DNA of 64,000 nucleotides from Burkholderiaceae bacterium (GCA_004298905.1 SCTK01000016.1:1-64000); one strand, 5' to 3'; positions 39,929 to 49,389 are shown, counted from the first letter of the stretch. The notes: generated by a model from the sequence alone, not told the origin. Numbers and translations are program-made.

Positions 39929-40729
39929 TCACAACTTCGAATACAAACCCGTCACCTTGTCCATCACTTCCAGAATACGTTCGCTGGTGGTGGCGACGTT
40001 GGTCGATAAGTCCTTGCGGGCGGTACCGCCCTTGCTGGTCAGCGCCTGATTGAAAAAGATCCACTGTGAGTTTGCCAGCAAGAGTTGGTCTTTGATTTCA
40101 AGCGTGGTCTCCCCGGCAGATTCCAGCAGGCTCATCGCCTGCACAAATTCTTTTTTGGTCTTTTCCAGTTCACCCTGCAATTGCGGCATCTTCACATTCC
40201 ACGCCATGGCCTGGTAGTACATGGCCATGCGCTGCGACAGCATGCGCTGACGGCCCGCGACGTTGACCAGCTTGCCCGTGACCGTGCCGGATTTCTGTTC
40301 CAGCAGCAGCGTGCCCATGTTGGCCAAATCCAGCACTTCGCTACTCAGAGCGATGACCTGGGCACCGGATTCCGGGCTGGGCGCGGCGCCCAGAATCACT
40401 TCCTTATAGGCGCCCCATTTTTGCTCCAGCCGCTGATAGACATCCTTGATCTCCGGTGTCGGCGCATAGACCTTCAGCTCCACCGCTTGCCGGTCGAACA
40501 GAGCCATTGACTCATCCAGAATTTTCTTCGAGCGCTCGACCTCAATCCCTTGGCCGATCTGCAGATACGCCTTGGCGATGCGCTGCGACAGCATGCGCTG
40601 GCGTCCCGCCTTGTTGATGGCATCGCCAATCGAAGTCACTTCTGCAAACGCACTCTGCATCGCGACGCCCGACACTGTCAGCATCAGCACCGCTATCCAT
40701 GTGCGCACTCCTCCTGCTCTCAAACTCAT
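39929..40729 (-). CDS. periplasmic protein with two PilJ-type sensory domains
   Basis: This 266-residue protein has a signal peptide (about 1-29, ending SAFA). Two copies of the PilJ/type IV pili methyl-accepting transducer N-terminal domain follow, each with the GRQRMLSQR motif (INKAGRQRMLSQRIAKAY and VNVAGRQRMLSQRMAMYY). In chemoreceptors and nitrate sensors this domain is the ligand-binding part. Here there is no HAMP, kinase or receptor signalling domain, so the protein is probably a free periplasmic binding or accessory component. GGAGG precedes the ATG by seven bases. Confidence 0.85.
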   Translation of the reverse strand: MSLRAGGVRTWIAVLMLTVSGVAMQSAFAEVTSIGDAINKAGRQRMLSQRIAKAYLQIGQGIEVERSKKILDESMALFDRQAVELKVYAPTPEIKDVYQRLEQKWGAYKEVILGAAPSPESGAQVIALSSEVLDLANMGTLLLEQKSGTVTGKLVNVAGRQRMLSQRMAMYYQAMAWNVKMPQLQGELEKTKKEFVQAMSLLESAGETTLEIKDQLLLANSQWIFFNQALTSKGGTARKDLSTNVATTSERILEVMDKVTGLYSKL

Positions 40730-40925
40730 TCCACGCCTCCAGGCAAACTCGCCCCCACATTGGGGCCTTCATGTCAGACACGCATCATAGCGGCCCGATT
40801 CCGCACAGCGCGGAGAGTTTAAAACATTTGTCTTTCAGAATTCTGACAACGCCGTGAAATCTTGGAAGAGAATGGGCTCTGGCACCAATTATTCCCTCAC
40901 GCCCTACTCGCTAAAAGGGCAGGCC

Positions 40926-41402
40926 TCAGGGCCATGTGCCACCGCGATCAACTCGAATTGGATCGGCCTTCTTTTGTGGCTCTACAGGAAACTCGCTCTC
41001 ACAACCAGTGCAACGGTACTTGCCGCTTAGGGTTCTATTCGTTTGAAGGATATGGATTGCTTTGGTATTGAAGCAACTGGGGCAGGCAAAGTGTTCAGGC
41101 TGCCCCTTGAACTTGTACACCACTGCCTCGCCCGCCGTTTTCGTGAGTTCGTATTGATCGGCTTTGTTCTGCCAAAACTTCGAATCGGCAACTTCCTGTC
41201 GCAGTGTGTTGTTGGCTTCCTGAAGAGAAAAGAGCTCTTCACGTAAGGCGAACAATGCATCCTGCGCATCACCCAATTTCTGCATCGCCTCCAGTACCTT
41301 TGGCTTTGCCTCTGCATCTACCTTTGCGTCGAAAACCGCACCGAGGAGGTCTTTGGCTACCTTGAGACCTTGATAGGCACTAGCGATCGATGCAACGTCC
41401 AT
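40926..41402 (-). CDS. helical protein with C-terminal zinc ribbon
   Basis: This 158-residue protein has an N-terminal helical region (about 1-70, likely coiled coil ALFALREELFSLQEANNTLRQEV) followed by a zinc ribbon: Cys107 and Cys110 (CPSC), and Cys131 and Cys134 (CTGC). The arrangement resembles small phage- or defence-associated hypothetical proteins, but I recognise no named family. The start at 41402 has AGGAG upstream. Its coding sequence looks less GC-rich than its neighbours, a possible sign of transfer. It is alone, with about 100-200 bases free on each side. Confidence 0.75.
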   Translation of the reverse strand: MDVASIASAYQGLKVAKDLLGAVFDAKVDAEAKPKVLEAMQKLGDAQDALFALREELFSLQEANNTLRQEVADSKFWQNKADQYELTKTAGEAVVYKFKGQPEHFACPSCFNTKAIHILQTNRTLSGKYRCTGCESEFPVEPQKKADPIRVDRGGTWP

Positions 41403-41505
41403 AGATTCTCCTGAAGCCAAACTAAAAGTAGGCATCCTATGTGACACAAAATAATGCGTCAATCGAAATATAAAATCCGGCGTCTTCGTAAAAACGCTTG
41501 AGGTA

Positions 41506-42030
41506 TCAACACAGCCAGCCACCCTTCAATCCCAGCACGCGATACTGCACACCCTCCGGCCGCGAAATCGATTCCACTAAGACGATCCGCCCCGCGACCC
41601 AGTGAATAGGGGTGATGGCCGTCTCGTGCGGCAGGGCCGAATCGCGCGCGAGGGTGATGTGGGGTTTGAAGGCGGGTGAGTCGTCGAAGGTAATGTGATG
41701 CTGGCGCAGTTGCTGCGCGAGTGTTTCCTGCAGCGCGAACAATTCGGCGGGCGGGTTGTGGAGGCCGGCCCAGACGATGCGGCGGCGTTTGAAAAAACCG
41801 AGGTAGTCGATGTGCAGTGGCGCATCCAGCGGCGGCAGCGCGGCGCTGATTTTCTTCAGCACTGGCAGCAGTGTTTGCGGCTGTTGCCCAAGGAAGGCGA
41901 GGGTGAGATGCAGGTTGTCCGGCGACATGCGGTTGCCGGGCAGCTGCGCGCACAAGGTGGCGAGCGCTGTGCGTGTCGCCGCGTCCGGCCACAGGGCGTA
42001 AAACAAACGGGAGGTTTTTGCCGCCTTCAT
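41506..42030 (-). CDS. thpR: RNA 2',3'-cyclic phosphodiesterase ThpR
   Basis: This 174-residue member of the 2H phosphoesterase (LigT) family hydrolyses 2',3'-cyclic phosphate RNA ends and can join tRNA halves in vitro. Both catalytic motifs are present: HLTLAFLG and HITLAR. The start at 42030 (MKAAKTSRLFYALWPD) overlaps the stop of the DHH phosphoesterase gene by four bases; longer in-frame readings are Arg-rich shadows of that gene. Confidence 0.9.
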   Translation of the reverse strand: MKAAKTSRLFYALWPDAATRTALATLCAQLPGNRMSPDNLHLTLAFLGQQPQTLLPVLKKISAALPPLDAPLHIDYLGFFKRRRIVWAGLHNPPAELFALQETLAQQLRQHHITFDDSPAFKPHITLARDSALPHETAITPIHWVAGRIVLVESISRPEGVQYRVLGLKGGWLC

Positions 42031-42995
42031 TGCCTGCGAAACTGCGCGGCGAACGCTTGCAGAAATTGCGGCACGTCGCTTTCCGGCAAGCCGTTGATGC
42101 CCGCTGCGGCAGAGCGGCCGCCGCCGTTGGGGAATTGGCGGCACAAGGCATCGGCACCGGCGGGATGGCTCAAGGGGGCGCGCACGCTGACGGTGTAGCG
42201 CGCATCGGCCACGGGGGTGAGCACGGCGTGGGCGCGCGTGGGATGCGCGTGCGCGAGCCGGTTGGCGAGGATGCCGCTGACGCGGCGCGCCCAGGGGGCA
42301 TCGGGCAATTGAAATGCGGCGACGCTTTCGTTTTCCAGCAGCGCGGTTTGGTGTTCGGCGGCGTCGAGGTCGGCCAGATAGCCGCTGTGCAATTTCTGGT
42401 AGGCGGGCGCTTCGGCCATGAAGGCGCGCGGATCGGCGTAGGGTTGCACGGCGCGATACAACTCGGCGGGATGAAACCACAGGTCGGCCAGCTGTTCGCC
42501 GTAGCCGTTGTAGTTGAGGCATTCGCCCAGCGTTTGCAGGGCGGTCAATTCCGTTTCACTCAAACCGAGACCTTCGGCGGCGCGGCGCGCGCTGGCGTGC
42601 AGGTTGTCGCCGAAAGCCGCCGTCACCGCCCACAGGCGATGCGCGCCATGCAGCCAGACATCGACCAGCAGACTGGTGCACACCAGCGATGAAGTGTCGA
42701 TGCGACCATTGAAGTTGGGATGGGCGAACAGCGTATCGCCCGCATAGTGATGATCGAAGTACAGCACTTGCGCGCCCGCGTGCAGCAGACGTTCGAGATC
42801 GGCGCGATTGGAGTCGAGCGAGATGTCGAGCACGGTCACGATATCTCCGGCTACGGCCTGCACGCGTTTGAGCAAAGCGATTTCGCGTTTGATCCCGGTG
42901 ATCAGTTCGGCATCGGCACAGGGCTGCGCCAGACGCAATTGATGAAGTGCGCAAATGCCGTCGGCGTCGCCGTTGAATACATCGTAGTGAGCCAT
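42027..42995 (-). CDS. DHH family phosphoesterase
   Basis: This 322-residue protein has the DHH phosphoesterase pattern: VFNGDADGICALHQLRL near the N-terminus, VLDISLDSN, then VLYFDHHYAGD. A DHHA1-type C-terminal region contains GGGRSAAAGINGLP. Such enzymes hydrolyse short oligonucleotides or cyclic dinucleotides or act on polyphosphate-like substrates. Translational coupling to ThpR suggests an RNA-end metabolism role, which is inference. Confidence 0.85.
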   Translation of the reverse strand: MAHYDVFNGDADGICALHQLRLAQPCADAELITGIKREIALLKRVQAVAGDIVTVLDISLDSNRADLERLLHAGAQVLYFDHHYAGDTLFAHPNFNGRIDTSSLVCTSLLVDVWLHGAHRLWAVTAAFGDNLHASARRAAEGLGLSETELTALQTLGECLNYNGYGEQLADLWFHPAELYRAVQPYADPRAFMAEAPAYQKLHSGYLADLDAAEHQTALLENESVAAFQLPDAPWARRVSGILANRLAHAHPTRAHAVLTPVADARYTVSVRAPLSHPAGADALCRQFPNGGGRSAAAGINGLPESDVPQFLQAFAAQFRRQ

Positions 42996-43016
42996 CGTTC
43001 CCTCGAAGTGTTATTT

Positions 43017-43904
43017 TCAACCCGCCGTGCGCGCCAGACGCTCAGCCATGTAATCCACCAATGCCTGCACCGCTTCCGCCGCATTTTCACGATCGTAATG
43101 CAGATGCACGCGGATGCCTTGCAACTGCGGCATACCTTCGCTGCTGCCGAGCACGGCAAAGCCTTCGGGCACGGTGCTTTGCGCCAGCACGGTCACGCCC
43201 ATCCCCGCCAGCACCCCGGCCTTGATGCCGCCGAAGCTGGGACTGGTGTACGCGATGCGCCAGGGGCGGCCGAGTTTTTCCAGCGTTTCCAGAATGCGTT
43301 GCCGATAGACGCAACCCTTGGGCGCGACGATCAGCGGCAGCGGGCTGCGATTTTGCACCGGCTGCTGCGGGCTGCCGACCCACACCAGATTTTCGCTCCA
43401 ACCCTGCGCACTGGCGGTGCGGGTGCGGCCGCTGCGTGGCAATGCTTGCAGATTGGTGTGCAGACCGAACACGAGATCGTATTCGCCCTTTTGCAATTTC
43501 GCCAGCAGGTGGGTGGACAGTTCGCAACCCACCTCGATCGCCACTTCGGGATAACGCTGTGCGAATTTGCCGAGAATTTCCGGCAGGAAGGAATCAGCAA
43601 ACTCATTGGGCACGCCCAGCCGCACCACGCCGGACACGGGCGAGCGCGTCAGCCGCGCCACCACTTCATCGTTCAGGTTCAACATCGAACGCGCATACGA
43701 CAGCACCATCTGCCCTTCATCGGTCAGCGCAAAACCGCGCCCGGATTTGAGAAACAGGGTGACGCCGAGCAAGTCCTGCAAGCGCTTGATCTGCAGACTG
43801 ATGGCCGGTTGCGAACGACCCAGCAGCCCACCCGCAGACGAAAACCCGCCTTCGTCCACCACGGTGACGAAGGTGCGCAGCAGATCGGTGGGTAGATTTT
43901 TCAT
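43017..43904 (-). CDS. LysR-family transcriptional regulator
   Basis: This 295-residue protein has an N-terminal winged helix-turn-helix (about 1-65: DLLRTFVTVVDEGGFSSAGGLLGRSQPAISLQIKRLQ) and a type 2 periplasmic-binding-like effector domain from about 90. It is divergently transcribed from gcvH with a candidate LysR box between them, so it may control glycine cleavage and itself. Whether it is GcvA cannot be decided; the helix-turn-helix is closer to LrhA/HexA-type sequences from memory. Confidence 0.88.
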   Translation of the reverse strand: MKNLPTDLLRTFVTVVDEGGFSSAGGLLGRSQPAISLQIKRLQDLLGVTLFLKSGRGFALTDEGQMVLSYARSMLNLNDEVVARLTRSPVSGVVRLGVPNEFADSFLPEILGKFAQRYPEVAIEVGCELSTHLLAKLQKGEYDLVFGLHTNLQALPRSGRTRTASAQGWSENLVWVGSPQQPVQNRSPLPLIVAPKGCVYRQRILETLEKLGRPWRIAYTSPSFGGIKAGVLAGMGVTVLAQSTVPEGFAVLGSSEGMPQLQGIRVHLHYDRENAAEAVQALVDYMAERLARTAG

Positions 43905-43940
43905 GCAGTGCCGAGCCTAAGTTTCTGTTGCCATTGGACT

Positions 43941-43982
43941 ATTTACGTTCTAAATGCATGGATTTTAACCATTCATTTGACT
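43941..43982. promoter_or_regulatory. candidate LysR-type operator and gcvH promoter element
   Basis: ATTTA-CGTTC-TAAAT (43941-43955) is a perfect palindrome fitting T-N11-A. It is followed by a second imperfect palindrome AAATG...CATTT (43952-43978). TTGACT (43977-43982) could be the -35 of gcvH, with TAAATT (43999-44004) as -10, spacer 16. Confidence 0.45.
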
Positions 43983-44038
43983 AATGGGTTGAGGCTGTTA
44001 AATTTCACCCCATTCGCCGCAATTTTCAGGAGACCACG

Positions 44039-44413
44039 ATGTCACAAGTCCGCTTTACCGAAGATCACGAATGGGCCCGTCAGGAAGCTGATGGCAGCGT
44101 CACGATTGGTATTACCGAATTCGCGCAGGAATCGCTGGGCGATCTGGTCTATGTCGAACTGCCCGCAGTGGGCCGCAACGTAACGCAGGGCGAAGCCGCT
44201 GCGGTGGTGGAATCGGTGAAGGCCGCGGCCGACGTGAAAATGCCGCTATCGGGCGAAGTGCTCAGCGTGAACGAAACCCTGGCCGACAACCCCGGCCTGG
44301 TCAACGAAGCCGCCGAGAGCGATGGCTGGATTCTCAAACTCAAACCATCCAAGCCGGATGAGTTTGCCGCGTTGATGGATGCCGCCGGATACCAAGCTTT
44401 CACGAAAAAATAA
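44039..44413 (+). CDS. gcvH: glycine cleavage system H protein
   Basis: This 124-residue lipoyl carrier protein shuttles the aminomethyl group between GcvP, GcvT and dihydrolipoamide dehydrogenase. It shows FTEDHEWARQEADG, ITEFAQESLGDLVYVELP and the lipoylation site VVESVKAAADV with Lys61. CAGGAGA precedes the ATG. It is followed after 21 bases by gcvP. Confidence 0.97.
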   Translation: MSQVRFTEDHEWARQEADGSVTIGITEFAQESLGDLVYVELPAVGRNVTQGEAAAVVESVKAAADVKMPLSGEVLSVNETLADNPGLVNEAAESDGWILKLKPSKPDEFAALMDAAGYQAFTKK

Positions 44414-44434
44414 TCTTTTGCTCCAGAGCCTTCA

Positions 44435-47338
44435 ATGAAAATGGAATCCCTGCCCGCCCTGCGCTCGCTCGCCGAACTGGAACAACACGATGCCTTCATC
44501 GGCCGTCACATCGGCCCGGATGAAGCCGACATCAAAACCATGCTGGCCGAGTTGGGTTACGACTCGCTCGACGCGATGCTCGATGCGCTGGTGCCTGCCA
44601 GTATCCGTCGCCATGACACGCTACCGTTGCCGCCGGGATTCGAGCAAGCGCGCTCGGAAGCCGAAGTGCTCGCGCAACTCAAAGGCATCGCCGGCAAGAA
44701 CAAGGTGTTCAAGAGTTACATCGGCATGGGTTACTACGGCACGCATACGCCGGGCGTGATTCTGCGCAACATTCTGGAGAACCCGGCCTGGTACACCGCC
44801 TACACGCCGTACCAACCGGAAATTTCGCAAGGCCGCCTGGAAGCGATTCTGAATTTTCAAACCATGATTGCCGACCTCACCGGCATGGATATCGCCAACG
44901 GTTCGATGCTCGATGAAGCGACGGCCGCAGCCGAAGCGATGACGCTGGCATTGCGCGCGGGCAAGGCAAAAAGCAAACGGCTGGTCGTCGTCGAAGGCGT
45001 GCTGCCGCAAACTCTGGAAGTGGTACAAACGCGCGCCAAGCCGCTGGGCATTGAAGTGCAGGTGCTGCCGCTGAGCACCGCGTTGCATACCGAATGTTTC
45101 GCTGCGCTGGTGCAATACCCAACCGCCAATGGCGCCGTTGAAGATTATTCGCCACTGGCGCAAACGCTGCATGCGCAAGGCGCGCTACTGATTGCTGCTG
45201 CCGATCTACTGGCGCTGACACTGCTCACGCCGCCCGGCGAATGGGGTGCAGACATCGCGGTCGGCACGTCGCAACGCTTCGGGGTGCCGATGGGTTTCGG
45301 CGGCCCACATGCGGGTTATCTCGCCACCAAGGATGCATTCAAGCGTCAGATGCCGGGCCGCCTCGTGGGCGTGTCGGTCGATGCGCAAGGCAACACCGCC
45401 TATCGCCTCGCGCTGCAAACGCGCGAGCAGCACATCCGCCGCGAGAAGGCCACGTCCAATATCTGCACCGCGCAAGTGCTGCTGGCGGTGATCGCTTCGA
45501 TGTATGCGGTCTATCACGGCCCGCAAGGTCTGCGCACAATCGCGCAGCGCACGCAACGTCTGACCGGCACGCTGGCACTGGGCTTGAAGAAGCTCGGCTT
45601 CAAGATTGTCAACAACACATTTTTCGATACGCTGACGGTATACACCGAAGCCAACACCACGTCGATTCACGCACGCGCGCATGCTGCGCAATGCAACCTG
45701 CGCAATATCGATACGCACCATGTCGGCATCGCGCTGGATGAGACGACGACGCGCGCCGACATCGTGCAATTGTGGAATCTCTTTGGCGATGCGAATGGTT
45801 TGAATTTCGACGCGCTGGAAACGGAAGCCACGCAAACCTTTGCCATCGAAACGCGCACCACAGCCTATCTCACGCATCCGGTGTTCAACCGCTATCACTC
45901 CGAAACCGAAATGCTGCGCTATCTGCGCATGCTGGCCGACAAGGACATTGCACTCGACCGCGCGATGATCCCGCTCGGTTCGTGCACGATGAAGCTCAAC
46001 GCCACCAGCGAAATGATCCCGGTGACCTGGCCGGAATTCGGTGCGCTGCATCCATTCGCGCCCGCCGATCAAACCGTCGGCTATCTGGAAATGATTGCGC
46101 AGTTGGAACAAATGCTGTGCGCCGCCACGGGTTATGACGCCGTATCGCTGCAACCCAACGCCGGTTCGCAGGGCGAATACGCCGGCCTGTTGGTGATCGA
46201 GGCGTATCACGCTTCGCGCGGCGAAAGCCATCGCAAGGTGTGCCTGATTCCTTCCTCCGCCCACGGCACCAACCCGGCGTCGGCGCAGATGGTCGATATG
46301 CAGGTGGTGGTCGTCAATTGCGACGCGCAGGGCAACGTCGATATCGCCGACCTGCGTGCCAAGGCCGAGCAACATTCGCACAATCTCGCTGCGCTGATGG
46401 TGACTTATCCCTCCACCCACGGCGTGTTTGAAGCCGGCATCAAGGAAATCTGCGACATCGTGCATCAGCACGGCGGCCAGGTGTACATCGACGGCGCCAA
46501 CATGAACGCGCTGGTCGGCACCGCCGCACCCGGTCATTTCGGCGGCGATGTCTCGCACCTGAATCTGCACAAGACCTTCTGCATTCCCCACGGTGGCGGC
46601 GGCCCCGGTGTCGGCCCGATCGGCGTGCGTGCGCACCTGGCGCCTTTCCTGCCCGGCCACTCGCTGGCGAGCGAATTGCAGGACGGCAAGCCGCGCATCG
46701 GCGCCGTCACGGCGGCGCCTTACGGCTCGGCATCGATCCTGCCGATTTCGTGGGCTTACATTGCCATGATGGGGGCAGAAGGATTGAAACGCGCCACCGC
46801 CGTGGCCATGCTCAACGCCAACTACATCGCCCGCAAACTCGCGCCGCATTATCCGGTGCTATACACCGGCCAGAACGATCTGGTCGCGCACGAATGCATT
46901 CTCGATCTGCGCCCGTTGAAGGAATCGTCCGGCATCAGCAATGAAGACGTCGCCAAGCGCCTGATCGACTTTGGCTTCCATGCGCCGACGATGAGCTTCC
47001 CGGTACCCGGCACGCTGATGATCGAACCGACCGAATCGGAATCGAAAGCCGAGCTGGATCGTTTCATCGAAGCGATGGTCGCGATCCGTCAGGAAATCGA
47101 CGCCGTGGAAAAAGGTCAATGGCCGCGCGACAACAACCCGCTTGTCCACGCCCCGCACACTGCGCAAGCGCTGTTGCAAAGCGACTGGCAGCGGCCCTAC
47201 TCGCGCGAGCAAGCCGCCTACCCGGTGGCCTGTTTGCGCCAGCAAAAATACTGGTCGCCGGTCGGCCGCGTCGACAACGTCTATGGTGACCGCAATCTGT
47301 TCTGCGCTTGCGTGCCGATCAGCGAATATCAAGGCTGA
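44435..47338 (+). CDS. gcvP: glycine dehydrogenase (decarboxylating) GcvP
   Basis: This 967-residue PLP enzyme decarboxylates glycine and transfers the aminomethyl group to GcvH. It is the single-chain P protein: N-half [34 protein letters not shown] and [13 protein letters not shown]-half [35 protein letters not shown] and [20 protein letters not shown] with the PLP Lys. It is intact and standard length. A strong terminator follows, and gcvT is not in this operon. Confidence 0.97.
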   Translation: MKMESLPALRSLAELEQHDAFIGRHIGPDEADIKTMLAELGYDSLDAMLDALVPASIRRHDTLPLPPGFEQARSEAEVLAQLKGIAGKNKVFKSYIGMGYYGTHTPGVILRNILENPAWYTAYTPYQPEISQGRLEAILNFQTMIADLTGMDIANGSMLDEATAAAEAMTLALRAGKAKSKRLVVVEGVLPQTLEVVQTRAKPLGIEVQVLPLSTALHTECFAALVQYPTANGAVEDYSPLAQTLHAQGALLIAAADLLALTLLTPPGEWGADIAVGTSQRFGVPMGFGGPHAGYLATKDAFKRQMPGRLVGVSVDAQGNTAYRLALQTREQHIRREKATSNICTAQVLLAVIASMYAVYHGPQGLRTIAQRTQRLTGTLALGLKKLGFKIVNNTFFDTLTVYTEANTTSIHARAHAAQCNLRNIDTHHVGIALDETTTRADIVQLWNLFGDANGLNFDALETEATQTFAIETRTTAYLTHPVFNRYHSETEMLRYLRMLADKDIALDRAMIPLGSCTMKLNATSEMIPVTWPEFGALHPFAPADQTVGYLEMIAQLEQMLCAATGYDAVSLQPNAGSQGEYAGLLVIEAYHASRGESHRKVCLIPSSAHGTNPASAQMVDMQVVVVNCDAQGNVDIADLRAKAEQHSHNLAALMVTYPSTHGVFEAGIKEICDIVHQHGGQVYIDGANMNALVGTAAPGHFGGDVSHLNLHKTFCIPHGGGGPGVGPIGVRAHLAPFLPGHSLASELQDGKPRIGAVTAAPYGSASILPISWAYIAMMGAEGLKRATAVAMLNANYIARKLAPHYPVLYTGQNDLVAHECILDLRPLKESSGISNEDVAKRLIDFGFHAPTMSFPVPGTLMIEPTESESKAELDRFIEAMVAIRQEIDAVEKGQWPRDNNPLVHAPHTAQALLQSDWQRPYSREQAAYPVACLRQQKYWSPVGRVDNVYGDRNLFCACVPISEYQG

Positions 47339-47344
47339 TCTCTC

Positions 47345-47378
47345 AATACAGGCCGCTGGATGCGGCCTGTATTTTTTT
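47345..47378 (+). terminator. intrinsic terminator after gcvP
   Basis: AATACAGGCCGC (47345-47356) pairs with GCGGCCTGTATT (47362-47373) across TGGAT, followed by a T run. Confidence 0.92.
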
Positions 47379-47486
47379 GTACCCGCTGGAAAATAACTGG
47401 ACGTTCAAGATCGGCGCCAGTAATATCACCGCCGCAGTATCATCGCCGCAATCATGCCATTGATCAACAACGACTGGGGACACGCC

Positions 47487-48686
47487 ATGGAAATGGTTTA
47501 CAAGAAGGAAAACACGCTGTACACGATCCTGTTCACGCTATCGATGATTATCTGGATCGTCTTGATTGTGGGAACACTGGGAATCGGGCTGATTTATCTG
47601 TTGCTCGGTTTTGTCATTTACGTATTTGCGCAATCCGGTTTCATCGCTTATCTGAAGGGCACTGCGGTCATCATCGACCGCGCACAATTCCCTGATCTGG
47701 CCGAACGGATCGAACGCTGCTCCCAAAAACTGAATGTGCCCACACCTACCGCTTTCCTGTTGAATGGTAACGGCCTCTTGAATGCATTTGCCACCCGCTT
47801 TCTCGGCACCCACTACATTGCGCTGTATTCCGATGTGGTCGATGCCTTGGAAGACCATCCCGATGCCATCGATTTTTACATTGGACATGAACTCGGGCAC
47901 ATCAAGCGCAATCACCTGAGCAAAAGTGTCTGGGTTTTTCCGATGCGCTGGTTGCCTTTGCTCGGCGCCGCTTATTCGCGGGCCTGCGAATACACCTGTG
48001 ACCGCCATGGTCTGGCATGCTGTTCAAAAGCCGAAGATGCTCATTTCGGATTGGGCGCTTTGGCTGCCGGGGGAAAACGCTGGAAAACCCTGAAGCAAGC
48101 CGAATATGCGCAACAGGCGCACACCCATCGCGGTTTCTGGATCTCCTTCCATGAACTGTGTGCCGACTATCCATGGCTCACCAAAAGGATGTCAGCGTTG
48201 CTGCAGCTTGCCGAACGCCGCGAACCGAAAATGCCGGGCCGCAACCCGTTCGCCTTTCTACTAGCGCTATTTGTCCCGCGCACCGGCGTCCCCGGCGCCG
48301 GCGGCGCAGTCGGCATGCTGATGGTCGTGGCCATCATCGGGATTCTGGCCGCAGTCGCTATTCCCGCCTATGCGGATTACACACATCGCGCCCACTTCAG
48401 TCTGGCTTACCAGCAGTCAATACCACTTCAAAACGCCATTGCTGATTACGGCAATACCAACAAACAATGGCCAGACTCTCTTGAGCAGCTTGGCATAAGC
48501 GGCTTGAAAGATATTTCCTACGAGGGCAAGGGGATCATTAAAATCAGCGCCCCCGGACAGGGAACCATGCCTGGAGTGGCGTTCTACCTTGTCCCCCAAA
48601 TCAGCAACAACACGATTGCTGGCTGGAAGTGCGAAGTGGAATCTGCCAATCTGGCAAAATCACTACCGCCGCAATGCCGAAAATAA
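47487..48686 (+). CDS. membrane M48 metallopeptidase fused to a type IV pilin-like domain
   Basis: This 399-residue protein is an apparent fusion. Residues about 8-60 hold two membrane helices. An M48 peptidase core follows with zinc motif HELGH at about 134-138 and the third ligand Glu in RACEY at about 168. From about 277 a type IV pilin N-terminal helix appears (MVVAIIGILAAVAIPAY), then a globular region ending WKCEV...LPPQCRK, matching the C-terminal disulfide loop of PilA-type pilins (Cys about 382 and 397). The pilin position -1 Gly is Ala and Glu5 is Gly, so processing by prepilin peptidase is unlikely. The start at 47487 has GGGGA upstream; 47454 is an alternative. Confidence 0.82.
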   Translation: MEMVYKKENTLYTILFTLSMIIWIVLIVGTLGIGLIYLLLGFVIYVFAQSGFIAYLKGTAVIIDRAQFPDLAERIERCSQKLNVPTPTAFLLNGNGLLNAFATRFLGTHYIALYSDVVDALEDHPDAIDFYIGHELGHIKRNHLSKSVWVFPMRWLPLLGAAYSRACEYTCDRHGLACCSKAEDAHFGLGALAAGGKRWKTLKQAEYAQQAHTHRGFWISFHELCADYPWLTKRMSALLQLAERREPKMPGRNPFAFLLALFVPRTGVPGAGGAVGMLMVVAIIGILAAVAIPAYADYTHRAHFSLAYQQSIPLQNAIADYGNTNKQWPDSLEQLGISGLKDISYEGKGIIKISAPGQGTMPGVAFYLVPQISNNTIAGWKCEVESANLAKSLPPQCRK

Positions 48687-48696
48687 ATAGCTCCCG

Positions 48697-48725
48697 AAAA
48701 GGCCGCGATTCAGCGGCCTTTTTTC
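48697..48725 (+). terminator. intrinsic terminator after the peptidase-pilin gene
   Basis: AAGGCCGC (48699-48706) pairs with GCGGCCTT (48713-48720) across GATTCA, followed by TTTTC. Confidence 0.88.
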
Positions 48726-48735
48726 TTGGATAGAC

Positions 48736-49389
48736 ATGCAAACCAATCCTCCTGTTTTCATCACCGGTGGTACCGGCTATCTAGGCCATGCCTTGATTAC
48801 CGAACTACTGACACGCGGAAATCGTGTCATCGCATTGGCGCGTCCGGGTTCGGCGCACAAGCTGCCTGCCGGGGCGGCGTCGGTGCTGGGCAATGCCTTG
48901 GATGCCGCGAGCTATGCGGCGCAGGTGCCGCACGGCGCAACCTTTGTGCATCTGATCGGCGTGGCGCATCCGGCGCCAGCGAAGACGGCGCAGTTTGAAA
49001 GTATTGATCTGGCTTCCGTAGTCGCAGCGCTGGCGGCGGCGCGGGAGGCACAAGCCGCGCATTTCATTTACGTCAGCGTGGCGCAACCGGCGCCGGTGAT
49101 GCGCGCCTATCAAGATGTACGCGCGCGGGCTGAAGCGTTGATTCGCGCCAGCGGCATTCCCGCGACGATTGTGCGGCCGTGGTATGTGCTGGGGCCGGGG
49201 CATCGCTGGCCGTATCTACTGCTGCCGTTTTACTGGCTGGCCGAATGTGTGCCCGTGTGGCGTGCGTCGGCGCGCAGGTTGCGTATGGTGACGCTGGCGC
49301 AGATGGTGTCCACACTGGCTGCTGCCGTGGCGCAACCCGCCACCGGCGTGCGCGTGATTGAAGCCGATGAAATTGTGCGCACACTCTGA
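48736..49389 (+). CDS. NAD(P)-binding SDR/epimerase-like protein
   Basis: This 217-residue extended-SDR-like protein starts with the dinucleotide-binding motif FITGGTGYLGHALITELL and continues VIALARPGSAHKL. The middle contains HFIYVSVAQPAPVMRAYQDVRARAEALIRASG, typical of NmrA/atypical SDR proteins, and ATIVRPWYVLGPGHRWPYL. The usual YxxxK is not clearly present (A-Y-Q-D-V-R), so catalysis is uncertain. It overlaps the next gene by one base. Confidence 0.78.
   Translation: MQTNPPVFITGGTGYLGHALITELLTRGNRVIALARPGSAHKLPAGAASVLGNALDAASYAAQVPHGATFVHLIGVAHPAPAKTAQFESIDLASVVAALAAAREAQAAHFIYVSVAQPAPVMRAYQDVRARAEALIRASGIPATIVRPWYVLGPGHRWPYLLLPFYWLAECVPVWRASARRLRMVTLAQMVSTLAAAVAQPATGVRVIEADEIVRTL

Noticed and set aside
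45206-46849. 547-residue open frame antisense to gcvP
   Set aside because: It lies wholly within a fully recognisable GcvP sequence and has His/Arg/Gly-rich shadow composition.
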